Shown here in pieces: positions 19,047 through 29,259 of a stretch of DNA of 41,557 bases. Position numbers and translations under genes: made by a program. The notes beneath the pieces were generated by a model. It ran no database searches, was not told the DNA's origin, and saw only the letters and a list, made by a program, of their open reading frames with translations. Position 1 is the stretch's first letter; each line of letters opens with the position of its first letter. Source of the DNA: Hofstenia miamia (lineage: Eukaryota; Xenacoelomorpha; Acoela; Hofsteniidae). The stretch spans positions 1,696,326 through 1,737,882 of the forward strand of contig CABFPE010000018.1 in assembly GCA_900660155.1 (NCBI GenBank). Reading direction: 5' to 3'.

Positions 19047-21157
19047 AGGAAAATAATCTTAATTTTATTTCATTTAGTAAACTTTAATTGTCATTTTAAT
19101 ATATATATATATATTTAGGAAAAAGATCCAAAACTTTGACTCGATTCCAGGCCTGATGCAAACATCTGATCACTACACAAAGCAAGGATGCTTTCGCCAA
19201 ATAACTAAACTTGAAGTTTGGACTATTTCAATTCGAATATTAAGCAAGCTTCAGAAAATCATAACAAATGATAGTTTGTTCATCAATATAAATTCTTCTA
19301 CAACAGCAAGTCGAATTTGAGAATAGGCGTATATATCATTAAAATTTATTAGTAACACATTCTCATTGAAATAATTCCACGAGTTTTAGCAAAGAAAAAG
19401 TGACATTTCGTAAGATTGCTTGTTTATTATATTTTAATTAATTACAGCTCTAATGTCGTCAAATACGTACTTCCCTTGAAAACATTAGTGGCACTCTGTA
19501 CTATGTAATTAGGAGTAAAAGTTTAATGAGCGCAAGTGGGTTGGAAAAACATAGTACAGAGGGCGGGTTTTTGGTTTTTTGAAAACTACAAAACATCAAA
19601 TACTTTTTATGAAACTAATCCAAACATTCAAATCAAATTTTGTAAAATTCTAAAATTCAAATTTCAAACCAAACTTTGGAGGCCAAGGAACAAACTTTGA
19701 TATTCAAATTTTGTACAAGATTCTTGTTGACGTTTTATGAACTAAACCGGCGTTAAATAATGTAATTAGAAAATGAGATGTTCGATAGCTATTCACATAG
19801 TTTGAAATTCTTTAAAATTTTTTGAATACTGTTACTGAAAGTTTACGAGTTAATTTTCATCACGAAATCATTGACAATGTATTCGCTCGTAGAGCAAATC
19901 ATGTGAGGCGCCTGGGCTCTTACCTACGAAAATTCCGGTGAAAGTCAGCGAAAATTTGAAGAGAAGTACAGACGAAGTCCACCGTCAGTATTGGCCTTCC
20001 CTCAAATCCTTGGTTTTTGCCAACAATAGACGCGCCTTGAGGTCAGCAATTGAAGAGAAAATCAACCGAATTCATTTGCGAATGTATCGAGATACCTTGA
20101 GAGATTTTGAGAATAGGGTGCATCTGTGTCACGAATCAGGAGGAAATGTATTCGAGTAACATTCTAAGTTAGTTTTCAATTGCTTTGTAAGCTTTTTATT
20201 CATTTTCATATAATAAATAACTACAAATATATTGTACTAAACTTTTGAAACACCTTGTATATATAGAAACATTTCAATATTCATTATTTAAGATGTCCAA
20301 CGTTTGTAGCTTCAGTAGCAATTCACACTTGGAAGATGAATTTGTTGCATGTTCAACAAATTATGAAACAATGTGCAGTCCAAACAGAAAGTTTCGAATG
20401 CAGCTTCTTCGTGAAAAGTTGGGCAAGCATTATGCCAAGAAGAAACAAAAGAAATTGATGAAGAAACGTATTTTACAAAGTAGTGAAAAGCGCAGATCAA
20501 TACCTAATCGAAGACCCAAGAGACGAGATGGTCGTAAAAGACAAGAAGGCCCTCAAACTTGCCTAATTAAAGAAGAGTGCGATTTTTGACATGGGAACTG
20601 TCACAAAAGGATCGGACTTTTTTGTTGAATGTTTATAGAACTAAAAAATAAAGCGTTTTACACGGCGATAAATGCATAAGATTATTTACGAACACGACAC
20701 GCCATATGCAAACATACATGTGCCAGGAAATTAGACTTTCATCAACACAAAGCTATTTTTCAACGAGATTTGAAGAAAAGATCCTTAGAATTCAAAATAA
20801 ATCAAGCAATGATGCTTTTCAAACAGTCGAAAAATTTGTAAAGCATCAAGCTTTTCTCAAGGGTAAACGTGAATTGATCAAAAATCAATTCCCAAAAAGC
20901 CTTCATTTCCTAGAGTGATTATTTGACAAAACTAAAAAATTGAAAAACAATGAATCATTGAATGAATAACTAGAGAATTTTGTACAAGAAAGAAAGCTGT
21001 CACCTGCTACAAAACTTCATTTGCTGATAGCAGTGCGCACTTGGAGCAACTTTAAATTTTATATTCATTTCTAGTGTGCAAATATTAAAGAACAAAAAAA
21101 GTCATTTTGCCATGAAGAACATGAGGACGTTTGCGCAAAAGAAAGATAAATTGTTCA
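19047..21157. repeat. 2,111-bp direct duplication, copy 2
   Basis: Matches 16935-19045 base for base wherever compared. Unique sequence resumes at 21158 (AAAAAGTGCC). All features of copy 1 recur at +2112: coding-like frame 19120-19321, mariner relic 19912-20262, 98-codon frame 20293-20589, AATAAA 20645-20650, coding-like tract 20706-21153. Confidence 0.95.
20293..20589 (+). CDS. Second copy of the 98-codon basic protein frame
   Basis: Identical in sequence to 18181-18477, with the same upstream TTATTTAAG and downstream AATAAA. If the duplication is an assembly artefact this is the same gene, and this copy has the correct downstream context (the exons from 21075). Confidence 0.35.
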   Translation: MSNVCSFSSNSHLEDEFVACSTNYETMCSPNRKFRMQLLREKLGKHYAKKKQKKLMKKRILQSSEKRRSIPNRRPKRRDGRKRQEGPQTCLIKEECDF

Positions 21158-23443
21158 AAAAAGTGCCACCCAATAAATGTTAAAAAGAATGATCGTCAGC
21201 ATAAGAGATAAAATGAATTTTGTGTTACTAAGCGTTTAGCAATACGCAAGAAACAGCAATGACATCAAACATTAGACAAATGGTTAAAACAAACTTTCCT
21301 TGGGCAAAAGAATTCGATTTTTCAGGTAACACTAAGGAAATTTTGGGATAATTTTTTGCTTGAAAACGTAATGACATTGATTCAACAATTGAAAGAGCAC
21401 ATTTTACGCAAACAGGCAACACACTTGAAACGACTGAATATCAGTCACCAGAGGAAAAAAACTTTAAAAAATTGACTTCACTTTATAGTTCGTGTTTAGA
21501 AATATAAATACAGTTTATGAATTTGTGTTCGATATCACTATACCAAATTTATACGAAATATCGCCAGAACGGTATAAAAATTAAAATTATATCAACTTAA
21601 TCTCAAATATATTACCATTTGAAAAAAATTGAACATTTCAAATACAAGTAAAAATTTTACTGAACGCGAAAGATTTAGTAAAAATTCACCGAGGACGAAA
21701 TATTTATAAAGTGTTTATTGAAAGCAAATATTTTGATTACTGAGAGTGATATATATATATATATATATATATACAGGGTGGCCCATAAGTAACTACGTTT
21801 CAAACCAATCAGTGAATTAAGCCAATCATATTCTATCGATAAATAATAAATTATATTGTTTTATCTATTTAGCACTGGCATGGCCGACATCAGCAAAATC
21901 ACTATTGAATTCAAAATTCTTGCAGCGACGTGGTTCTATGATTCGGATCGCTCACGCAATACCATGTTAGGGATAAACGTCGACTGAAGTACCAAATTGA
22001 TCTATCAGGACGATTAATAAAAAAGTGGTCTGAGAAGTTATTTGAAATAGGCTCTATTGTTGATTCTGCACGAAGTGGTCGTTCTACTGAGAAAGGTGAC
22101 AGTTTGGAAATAGTGGAAACATCCATCCAAGATAAGCCATGCACTTCAACAAGAAAATTGTCTAGTCAATTAAATATACCAAGAAGAACTGTGCAACGCA
22201 TTCTAAAGAATGATCTCAAGCTTAAACCATGGAAGCCTGTGAAGGCAAAATTTTTATCAGTTACTGATCACCAACACCGTGTTGAATTTTGTGAAGCAAT
22301 TCTTAACAAATATCGTAACCCTCCACGCCGGTTCATTTTTTTTATGAATGCGCCATTTATGCGTCTGCGAAATTAACCCTTATTTCTGGAAGCAGGTTGA
22401 ACATCATCCGCCAACTGTTATGGTTTGGGCGTCGACGGTCGGAGAACATTTAATTGGACCTTATTTCATTGAAGGTCGCTTGGACTCAGCTCACTACAGA
22501 CAGCTTCTCACTGAAAATTTTTTACCTGAGCTACAACGAGGTGGTATCGCACACCTATGTTATTTTCAGCAAGATAGAGCGCCAGCCCATACAGCTCTTG
22601 TAACACGTGTCTTTCTTAATAAACAGTTTCCAGTCAGGTGGGTGGGCAAATTCGGCTTCACAGTATGGCCCGCCAGGAGTCCAGATTTAAGATCCTGTGA
22701 CCGTGTGCTCTGGGGGTATAATTAAGCAAAAGTTACAGCAGTCACCCACTCATAATACACAGGAACTTAAACAAGCAGGTGGTCAGGCATTTAATGAAAT
22801 CAAAGTTAATGTTATACGCAAAATACACAAGCGCACATTCAGGTGTTTTCAACTTTGTAACGATATTGGCGGCTTGAAAGTCGATTCATATGATAAATAA
22901 CTGTAGTTTTAGTTTACTTGTTTATTTTCTTTACTTCACATATTTCTATATTGAATATAACTTTGATATTGTTTGGTTATTTATTATTAGGATTTTTTGA
23001 AATGTAGGAGACATTGATTTGAAACGTAGAAACTTATGGAACACACACAGTATGTATATATATATATATAAAATTCGGTTTTAAACCTGCTCTTAAGCAA
23101 GACCACCCCAAAAAACTAAAATTTTGCTGAAATTATATATAGTAACAAACTTTGAATTACGATAAATTTATCAACATTCATTTTGCTTTTCATATACGTA
23201 AACAAAACGTAAGTTTTACGATCTTTGTGTAGAAAATCGTTAATGAAAGTACGAATGAACGATAGTAAAAAATTATATTCCAAACTTTCCATAAATCTCT
23301 ATATAAAATTGGGAAAAACATTTAAAAATGTTTTAAACAGTTCGTGCTTACAACATACAACCCTGTTGCTGATGCAGAAGCAAGTACATCTTATCAATGC
23401 AGAATATATCTCGGTTTATTTTGTGAAAAAATTAATAGTTTAA
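21075..23443 (+). CDS. Probable 3' part of an unrecognised plus-strand gene, at least four exons
   Basis: Proposed join: 21075-21178, 21233-21325, optionally 21398-21487, 21514-21571, 23233-23443. Sites: acceptor TTTCTAG before 21075; intron GTTAAA...TACTAAG (54 bp); donor GTAACA after FDFS; acceptor AAATACAG before 21514; donor GTATAA after SPE-Arg; acceptor TTTGTGTAG before 23233. All phases fit, including the Arg codon split CG|A across the last intron. The optional exon (HFTQTGNTLETTEYQSPEEK) keeps the frame whether used or not. The last exon (KSLMKVRMNDSKKLYSKL, then LYIKLGKTFKNVL) ends at TAA 23441-23443, and ATTAAA at 23546-23551 may be the poly(A) signal. The protein is Lys-rich with no known domain that I can see. 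Some donors are weak, so the exact model is uncertain. The last intron holds the DD41D mariner. Confidence 0.45.
21774..23050 (+). mobile_element. Mariner-type element with DD41D-like spacing, complete ends, dead transposase
   Basis: The left end CAGGGTGGCCCATAAG (21774-) and the right end CTTATGGAACACACACAG (-23050) form a degenerate inverted repeat that continues inward (GTAACTACGTTTCAAACC against GATTTGAAACGTAGAAAC). TA flanks both ends (21772-21773, 23051-23052). At 1,277 bp the length is normal for a full mariner-type unit. Insertion was in or next to a TA array, in the last intron of the probable plus-strand gene and in the same orientation. Confidence 0.9.
21880..22900 (+). pseudogene. 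Tc1/mariner-type transposase, frameshifted, DD41D spacing
   Basis: It starts at ATG 21880 (MADISKITIEFKILAATWF). The first frame ends at about 21987. A shifted frame covers the helix-turn-helix region (RKLSSQLNIPRRTVQRILK, about 22150-22205), a third covers the central catalytic region, and a fourth the C-terminus (stop 22898-22900). In the first catalytic block the frame breaks near 22340; where an SDE-like motif is expected the closest reading is FYEC, so the first Asp seems lost. The second Asp stands in CYFQQDRAPAHT. The third stands in WPARSPDLRSCDRVLWG. Between them I count 41 residues, the DD41D spacing known from the rosa/visitor-type lineages of the superfamily. The C-terminus FRCFQLCNDIGGLKV fits the family. 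At least three frameshifts make it non-functional. Confidence 0.85.
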
Positions 23444-23625
23444 CTAGTCTTTTTCTTTTTTATTTTACCTATATAAATATAATTTAACTCTGTGACAACA
23501 GTTTTTGTAACTGTAGAACTTTGGTAAGTATATTTAATAGTTTTCATTAAAATAATAATGGTAAATATATAGTAATTAGAGTAAAATTAAAACAAAAAAA
23601 ATATAACTATGACAAAGCTATAATT
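23444..23625. other. 3' flank of the plus-strand gene
   Basis: AT-rich, with ATTAAA at 23546-23551 as a possible poly(A) signal. Nothing else seen. Confidence 0.4.
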
Positions 23626-24380
23626 GGATCTGTCTCACTTCCCCAAAACTCACTTCCCTCAAGTCTGACGTCACAAAATATTAAATACCGTTAGAGACGG
23701 TTCTGGTCAAAATTTTTGAAATCCAAAAATTTCGAAATGTACAACAAATTTAAAGAAATTATTGATATTAAATTGTTACAAATTAAATGACTTCTAAATA
23801 TAATTTCGAATTTTAAGAAAAACGATCCTCTTAGGTGTTTTAATAAATTAAGTATTATAGTCAATTGAGGACATATTTATGAGGAATTGAATTGATTATG
23901 GAATTCGGAATTTGAATCATTATACTGATCGACCTCAAATTGAAGTAAACTTTTTTCAAAAAATAATCTAGTACAAATGAAAAATTGTATAGGGAAGTTT
24001 TATCAAGGAATTTGCTAACTTAGCTAAGGTTTTCACATAGTTACCTTAAAAATATAGGCAGTTCATAATATATTTATATATATATTTATATATTGTCAAA
24101 ATATATTTGAATAATTATTTAGTCCATTTATATGACTTTGAAATTGTGAATTGTTAATTTAAACTTCAATGGCTCCAACTTTTAAAATAACTCTTAAGGT
24201 GTCTGTTTTCATTTATTTGAATTTATATAATTAAGATTAAATTTAAAAATTTTATGTTAACTTCATATTTGCCTGGTAACAATGAGTAGAAGTTGGGCTC
24301 ACCTTTGAGTGGATAATAAGATTTATATCTGGGGACAAGGAATCCTATATAATATATAATAGTTATTCCCATAACTGATA

Positions 24381-24455
24381 GACTTGGTAGGATTCAAACC
24401 TACATTTTTCCATCTAATAGATGGCTGTGTTTACCTTACACCACAAATCTATGGT
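24381..24455 (-). repeat. tRNA-derived SINE head, copy 1
   Basis: On the minus strand an A-box-like TGGTGTAAGGT (24443-24433) and a B-box-like GGTTTGAATC (24400-24391) are 32 bp apart, the spacing of a tRNA promoter. They are followed by CTACCAAGTC, which resembles the second copy at 25227. It does not fold as a full tRNA, so a SINE relic is more likely than a gene. Confidence 0.45.
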
Positions 24456-24831
24456 AATCACGGTCCACACCCACAGGTGAGTTATCTGAAATCAACTGCA
24501 CTGGAAGTACCAAATCATGTATTTCAAACTAAAATGAATATAGCTACATCCTATAAATTTTAATTTTTTGATAAATATAATTTCCACAATAATTTATTTA
24601 TTCTCGTGGCTTGAATTTATAAATTCCATTCCAAAATAACTACAACTTAAAAGAAGTGTCTCAACTTATATAATTTTCAAAATTATGGGATTTCGAAATT
24701 TTTGGATGACACCATTAGAGACACAATTTCAATGAAATTGCAATTAATATATTTGAATAAATATATTTATTTCTTTAAACTCTATTTTGATTAGTTTTTT
24801 ATGTAATTAAGATTGCTGAAATATGGAACAT

Positions 24832-24891
24832 GAATAAGTCATACAGGAATAAGTCATACAAGAATAAGTCCTACATGATTAAATCCTACAC
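24832..24891. repeat. 15-bp tandem array (four units), left arm
   Basis: Units GAATAAGTCATACAG, GAATAAGTCATACAA, GAATAAGTCCTACAT and GATTAAATCCTACAC. The reverse complement of this unit forms the array at 26479-26538. Confidence 0.9.
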
Positions 24892-25226
24892 TGTTACTAT
24901 TAATGATTTTAATTCTCTGAAATTTATTCATTTTCTATTTGTTTGGAATTTTTGTAATAATTAATTGTTTTTTTTGGAAATTAAATCAATTTTTCCATTG
25001 CCACTCTAAGTTTTTTTTGCATTTTGCTAAATTTCTAAAATTTGAAAGAGAGCTGAAGTTTGGTAATTACACTAAATTTTTCAACTACTAAGGAATTATA
25101 CATTAATTTAATGAATGTTCAAGGTTAAATAATATATGAACATTGTAGTGTTGTCACGCCTATAACAGGTCAAGGGTGTAATTCAAATGTGTTTGAAAAG
25201 CTGTTCAATGTAAATATGCAAATAAG

Positions 25227-25300
25227 GACTTGACAGGAGTTGAACCTGCATGTTACCATAGGAGATGGTAGTGTTCCACACAGTACAATTCCGCAAATAT
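25227..25300 (-). repeat. tRNA-derived SINE head, copy 2
   Basis: On the minus strand the B-box-like GGTTCAACTCC (25246-25236) is followed by TGTCAAGTC, as in the first copy. An A-box-like stretch lies about 29 bp upstream. The weaker A box and changed stem show decay. Confidence 0.4.
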
Positions 25301-25732
25301 TTTAAATAACATTGATTTAAATATCCTTCAAATAGAGAAATTCTACTTAATTACACATCAGAAAGGAATAAACAATTTATAAATATTAAATAAAGCAGTT
25401 GCAATAAAAGGAAAAATTCATAGATTCGCTATAAACATACAATCATCTGTACATAATGCACAGCTTACCAATATACAAGAGAAATCATATTTAATGGAAC
25501 CTTTCTACTATGAAAACATTTGATAATTAATATTTGTTTAAAATAACAAAAAAGCAAATAAACCAAAAAAATTCAACAATTCAAGTGCATCTGGAAAACT
25601 TAATTATTTATACATGTATTAAAAATTACTGTAAATTGATCTGCACAGATTAGTGATCAACCTGCAACCCTTTCTTATATAGGTCATGCCTTAAATAAAT
25701 CTCATTATATTTATGTATAAAAAATTGTCAAA

Positions 25733-26375
25733 TATAATAATAATAATAATAATAAATGTGAATTCAAACCATACAAATGGTCATAACAAAATTATAACAT
25801 AACAAAGGGATTGTTTGAATTACAAATAAGTTTAACAGGATCCCACATCTTTGGGTAGGAATGATATTGAAACTTAGACACAGCTTCAATGAAGAACTCA
25901 CGAGTGTGTTTTTTAAACAGATTCTTTGCTTGCCAAAAGTCCAGGGGCAAATGCATAAAGGGGTTTGCAAGCTGAACAGTGTGAGTGTAGAAATTGTGAC
26001 CACTGGTTTTTCTTCATGTTGCCTTTGTGTGAAACTTCATAAATTTTGCTGAGCAATGTGCAATCAGTGGGTGATCAAATTCAAAACTCGATCCTATGGC
26101 ATCAGTTATGTCAACTAGCATTGTGTTTAACATGCATAAGTCATTGTAGGCCTTCTGAAATGGCAATGGGAGGAGATTACCACTAGAAAGACACATGGCA
26201 TAGACTTCATCCAATTCAAAATCTCTACCAAATATCCATTTCAGAGCTCTCCTTTGTATGTTTTCCATCAATTTTAGCTGACACATGCTTGCTGACCAGA
26301 CTGGACTGGCATACATTAGAATAGAGAGAATCATTGTCTTGTAGAGAGTCAACTTCACTTTGAGCCTGGCTCAAA
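25733..26375 (-). pseudogene. 5'-truncated non-LTR (LINE) element: RT C-terminal region and (TTA)n tail
   Basis: Minus-strand frame 26358-26014 reads LTLYKTMILSILMYASPVWS, then ENIQRRALKWIFGRD, the highly typical thumb region of LINE reverse transcriptases. After a stop and frame change, about 25985-25795 continues with LANPFMHLPLDFWQAKNL, FKKHTREFFIEAVS and YPKMWDPVKLI, the usual C-terminal end. A (TAA)7-like run on the plus strand (25733-25755), i.e. (TTA)n at the element's 3' end, is the microsatellite tail many LINEs carry. The catalytic core is missing by 5' truncation near 26375. Confidence 0.85.
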
Positions 26376-26478
26376 AAGGGGATGTTTCTATAATTTTGAT
26401 CTCAATCTGTGAGCATCAATAATTTCATATGACATTTTGCTGTCAATTCATTTAAATTTTGTGCTTTATTAATGAAGA

Positions 26479-26538
26479 ACTTAATCATGTAGGACTTAAT
26501 CATGTAGGACTTAATTGTGTAGGACTTATTCTATGCCA
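26479..26538. repeat. 15-bp tandem array (four units), right arm, inverted to 24832-24891
   Basis: Units ACTTAATCATGTAGG (twice), ACTTAATTGTGTAGG and ACTTATTCTATGCCA. They are the reverse complement of the left array's GAATAAGTCCTACAT type. Confidence 0.9.
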
Positions 26539-26568
26539 TCGTGAGTTTGGGGGAAGTGAGATAGACCC

Positions 26569-27417
26569 ACTATAATTCCTATAATTTTGGTTTGTTATGT
26601 CATTATGGAACAGTAAAATTTCTAAGAGACAATATTAAGAAAATCAACATTAAAAACCTACCCCAATTGGGGTTGCTTAAGTTTTAAATTATCATTTATT
26701 AAAGAGATATTTAAGATATAAAACACATCCCTATATGTTATGCTTATGTCATTAACCATACATAAAATCATTTTTATGTCAATAAAGTTGGTTATCTAGT
26801 TTGTGACTGAAATAAATCTAAAATTTGAGTGTTTTTGGTGTTCTTACAGGTAGATGCAAAAAACTGTTTACTTTAAAAGCACTTAATATCGAACTAATTT
26901 AAATTCAAATTTGTAATTGCTAATGACGTCACTCATAAAGAATGTGTGTAATGGGCTGACTTTTGTATCTTTAATATCTCTTGAATAATTTACAATTATA
27001 AGGTCTGTAAAAGTGTATACTTGCTGTTTAAACTTTATATTTATGAGAAAAATAAGTTTCAGTTTTCATTCCATTACCCTCATGGCGTCATTCTGTATAA
27101 ATTTTCAATGAAAATGCTTCTCAAAACTACATTTTACATACAAAATGACGTCAAGTGAGTCAAAGAAAGGAATGGAATGAAAATTAAAGCTTAATTTTTA
27201 CAAAAACTATAAAGTTCTACAAGTCAGTACACAGTTTAAATAACTTTTATAGATAATATAATTGTAAATTTTGAAAAATTAGGAAAATTAAAATTTCATG
27301 AAATTACCCATACAAAGGGGGGGGGTAGGATTTTTTGTCAAAATGTTTTATTGTCATAGTTTTTAATTGAGTCAGTCTTACTGTCATCATAAAATTGTTA
27401 TTGTTGCAAATGGCTCT
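26569..27417. other. Non-coding, AT-rich, no gene seen
   Basis: No long frame. It contains a G8 run at 27317-27324 and three GACGTC/GGCGTC words (26927, 27085, 27147), the last cluster of CG dinucleotides before the CG-poor block. Confidence 0.5.
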
Positions 27418-27925
27418 TCCTAAACCTAACTCAAGACCTTATTTCTTCATTATTTTATGAAGCTAAACCCTAAACCCAAGTCTCAAATAAATTTTCATAA
27501 ACCTAAATTGTAATCCAAAACCTTATTTCTTCATTAGTTTTAAACATAAGCCCTAACCCAAGTCTCAAATGGATGATTGTAAGACAACCCTTATCCAAAA
27601 ACTATTTTTATCAATTTAAAACCTACCCAATAACCCAAAACCTTATTTCTTTATTATTTTATAAACCAAATCTCTAACCCAAGTCTCAAATGGATGTTTT
27701 GTAAGCCAAATCTTAACCCAAAATGATATTTTTCAACATTTAAAGACCTACACACTTACCCAAAAGCTTATTTCTTTATTATTTTATAAATCTGAACCCT
27801 AATCCACATTTCAAATAAATTTTTGCTAAACCTAAACATTAACCCAAAACCTTATTTCTTTATTATTTTAGAGACCTGAGCTCTAAGCCAAAATCCTATT
27901 TTTTCATCAGTTAATAGACCAAAGC
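27418..27925. repeat. Degenerate minisatellite (about 41/83-bp period) with CCTAACCC-like words
   Basis: A unit of the form CCTAACCCAAAACC, TTATTTCTTTATTATTTTA recurs at about 27437, 27521, 27601, 27641, 27721, 27766, 27851 and 27894, with spacings near 41-45 or 80-85 bp. Half-units with CCCAAGTCTCAAAT alternate. The telomere-like CCCTAA words are part of the unit and are not a telomeric array. Confidence 0.8.
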
Positions 27926-29259
27926 CCTAACCCATGTTAAATATATTTAATAAATTAAATTTATGACATTAAAAAATTCTGTGTAGAATCAGGTGCATGA
28001 ACTAGGGTGAATAGTATTAAGGAAATTAATATCAGTGCAGAGAGTTGCAAGAGTGACCATTATGTAGAGTGGCCCTGATTCTAGCAAAAATAACCAAAAA
28101 GAAAAACATCTGTAATTCATCCTCATAACTAGTAACTGTTTAGATCCACCAAGCCAGAGAATAAAACATCCAGGACAACCAATTCATATAGTGTCATGGC
28201 ATGAAGATATCCAAGATGGGAGGTTCAGAAACTTTTTTGAACACTGCTACCCTATTTGTCTAACATGTTATTATCTATCTCAATAAACCATCTCAGTTGT
28301 TTTCTTAAGTCTTAGCTCATGTATAAGTAGTATGTAATTAACATGCATCCATGCTAGCCAATGGCATAATTTAACCACAGTGTAATAAAAATAAATTATA
28401 GGTGTCTGTTCATGTTGCATTCAAAAGATAAGTTTACTAAACCTACACATAGCCTTATCCATAACCTAATATTGTCCGCTATTTGCACTGCATTTGTCTA
28501 GGAACAAGTCATCATCCCTAGATCAGAGGAGTAACTCCCAAATTGTTGCTAGAAACTTAAGCAATTATTATTGTAACCATCAGGTTAAAATATTACAAAA
28601 ATTTAGAAAAAAGCAAATGCAGTTTCAGTGAAATACACTTAATTTCAAATTCTCAACAATTGTTTCTCAGTATTTATACAAAGTAGGAATAACTACCTGG
28701 TTTTTGTTTACAAATCAAGAATCTTAGTGCAGTGTTTCAATTTACTGATAATTAACTTACAATTAATTATTGTGGCATAAAGACATTAAGACTTTTTTTT
28801 ACACTTTACTTGGAATTCTCAATTTACAATTTAGACTTACAAAATTATTCAATTTATTATTTGACCAAATGAAATGGTGCTATATTTTTAGTTATTTAAA
28901 TTTCTGCTAATTTGATGTGGTAAAATTGATAGCAGAAGACTAGATTGTACCAGTTCAATATTCGTCCATATTTTTACTGAATTAATTTCTAGTTATTCTA
29001 CTAGTTTTTATAGTATATATAGGCATGATTTATTCATTTGTTTTTTTGCTTGAGTTTACTTCATTTTTTTTTATTTTGACTTTTGTTTTATTTAAAATGT
29101 GTTTCTAAATTCATACATGTAGTTAAAGGGTGCCAAGACATGGTACATTTTGACTAGCATGTTCCTTTAACAGAGCTAGGTATACATTATTATTTAAATT
29201 GACCTGGAGACATGGTTAATTTTCTCCAAGAGGTGGGTGGACACCTTTTTGCAGCCTGT
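27926..29259. other. No gene recognised
   Basis: AT-rich sequence with very few CG dinucleotides and no frame above noise. Confidence 0.5.

Larger units (their letters stand above)
23626..26568. repeat. Inverted-repeat bounded structure of about 2.9 kb
   Basis: 23626-23653 (GTCTCACTTCCCCAAAACTC core) is the reverse complement, with a few changes, of 26541-26568 (GAGTTTGGGGGAAGTGAGA core). Further inside, four 15-bp units at 24832-24891 face four inverted units at 26479-26538. An 18-mer (ATCCAAAAATTTCGAAAT, 23721-23738) has its exact reverse complement at 24689-24706. No transposase is seen inside. The interior carries tRNA-like SINE pieces and a truncated LINE. It may be a composite or non-autonomous element, or an inverted duplication with an asymmetric interior. 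Confidence 0.55.

Noticed and set aside
24832..26538. CRISPR-like array
   Set aside because: The 15-bp units are adjacent without unique spacers, and the context is eukaryotic repeat DNA.
27418..27925. Telomere or telomeric array
   Set aside because: CCCTAA words are separated by about 30 bp of other unit sequence; there is no uninterrupted hexamer run.
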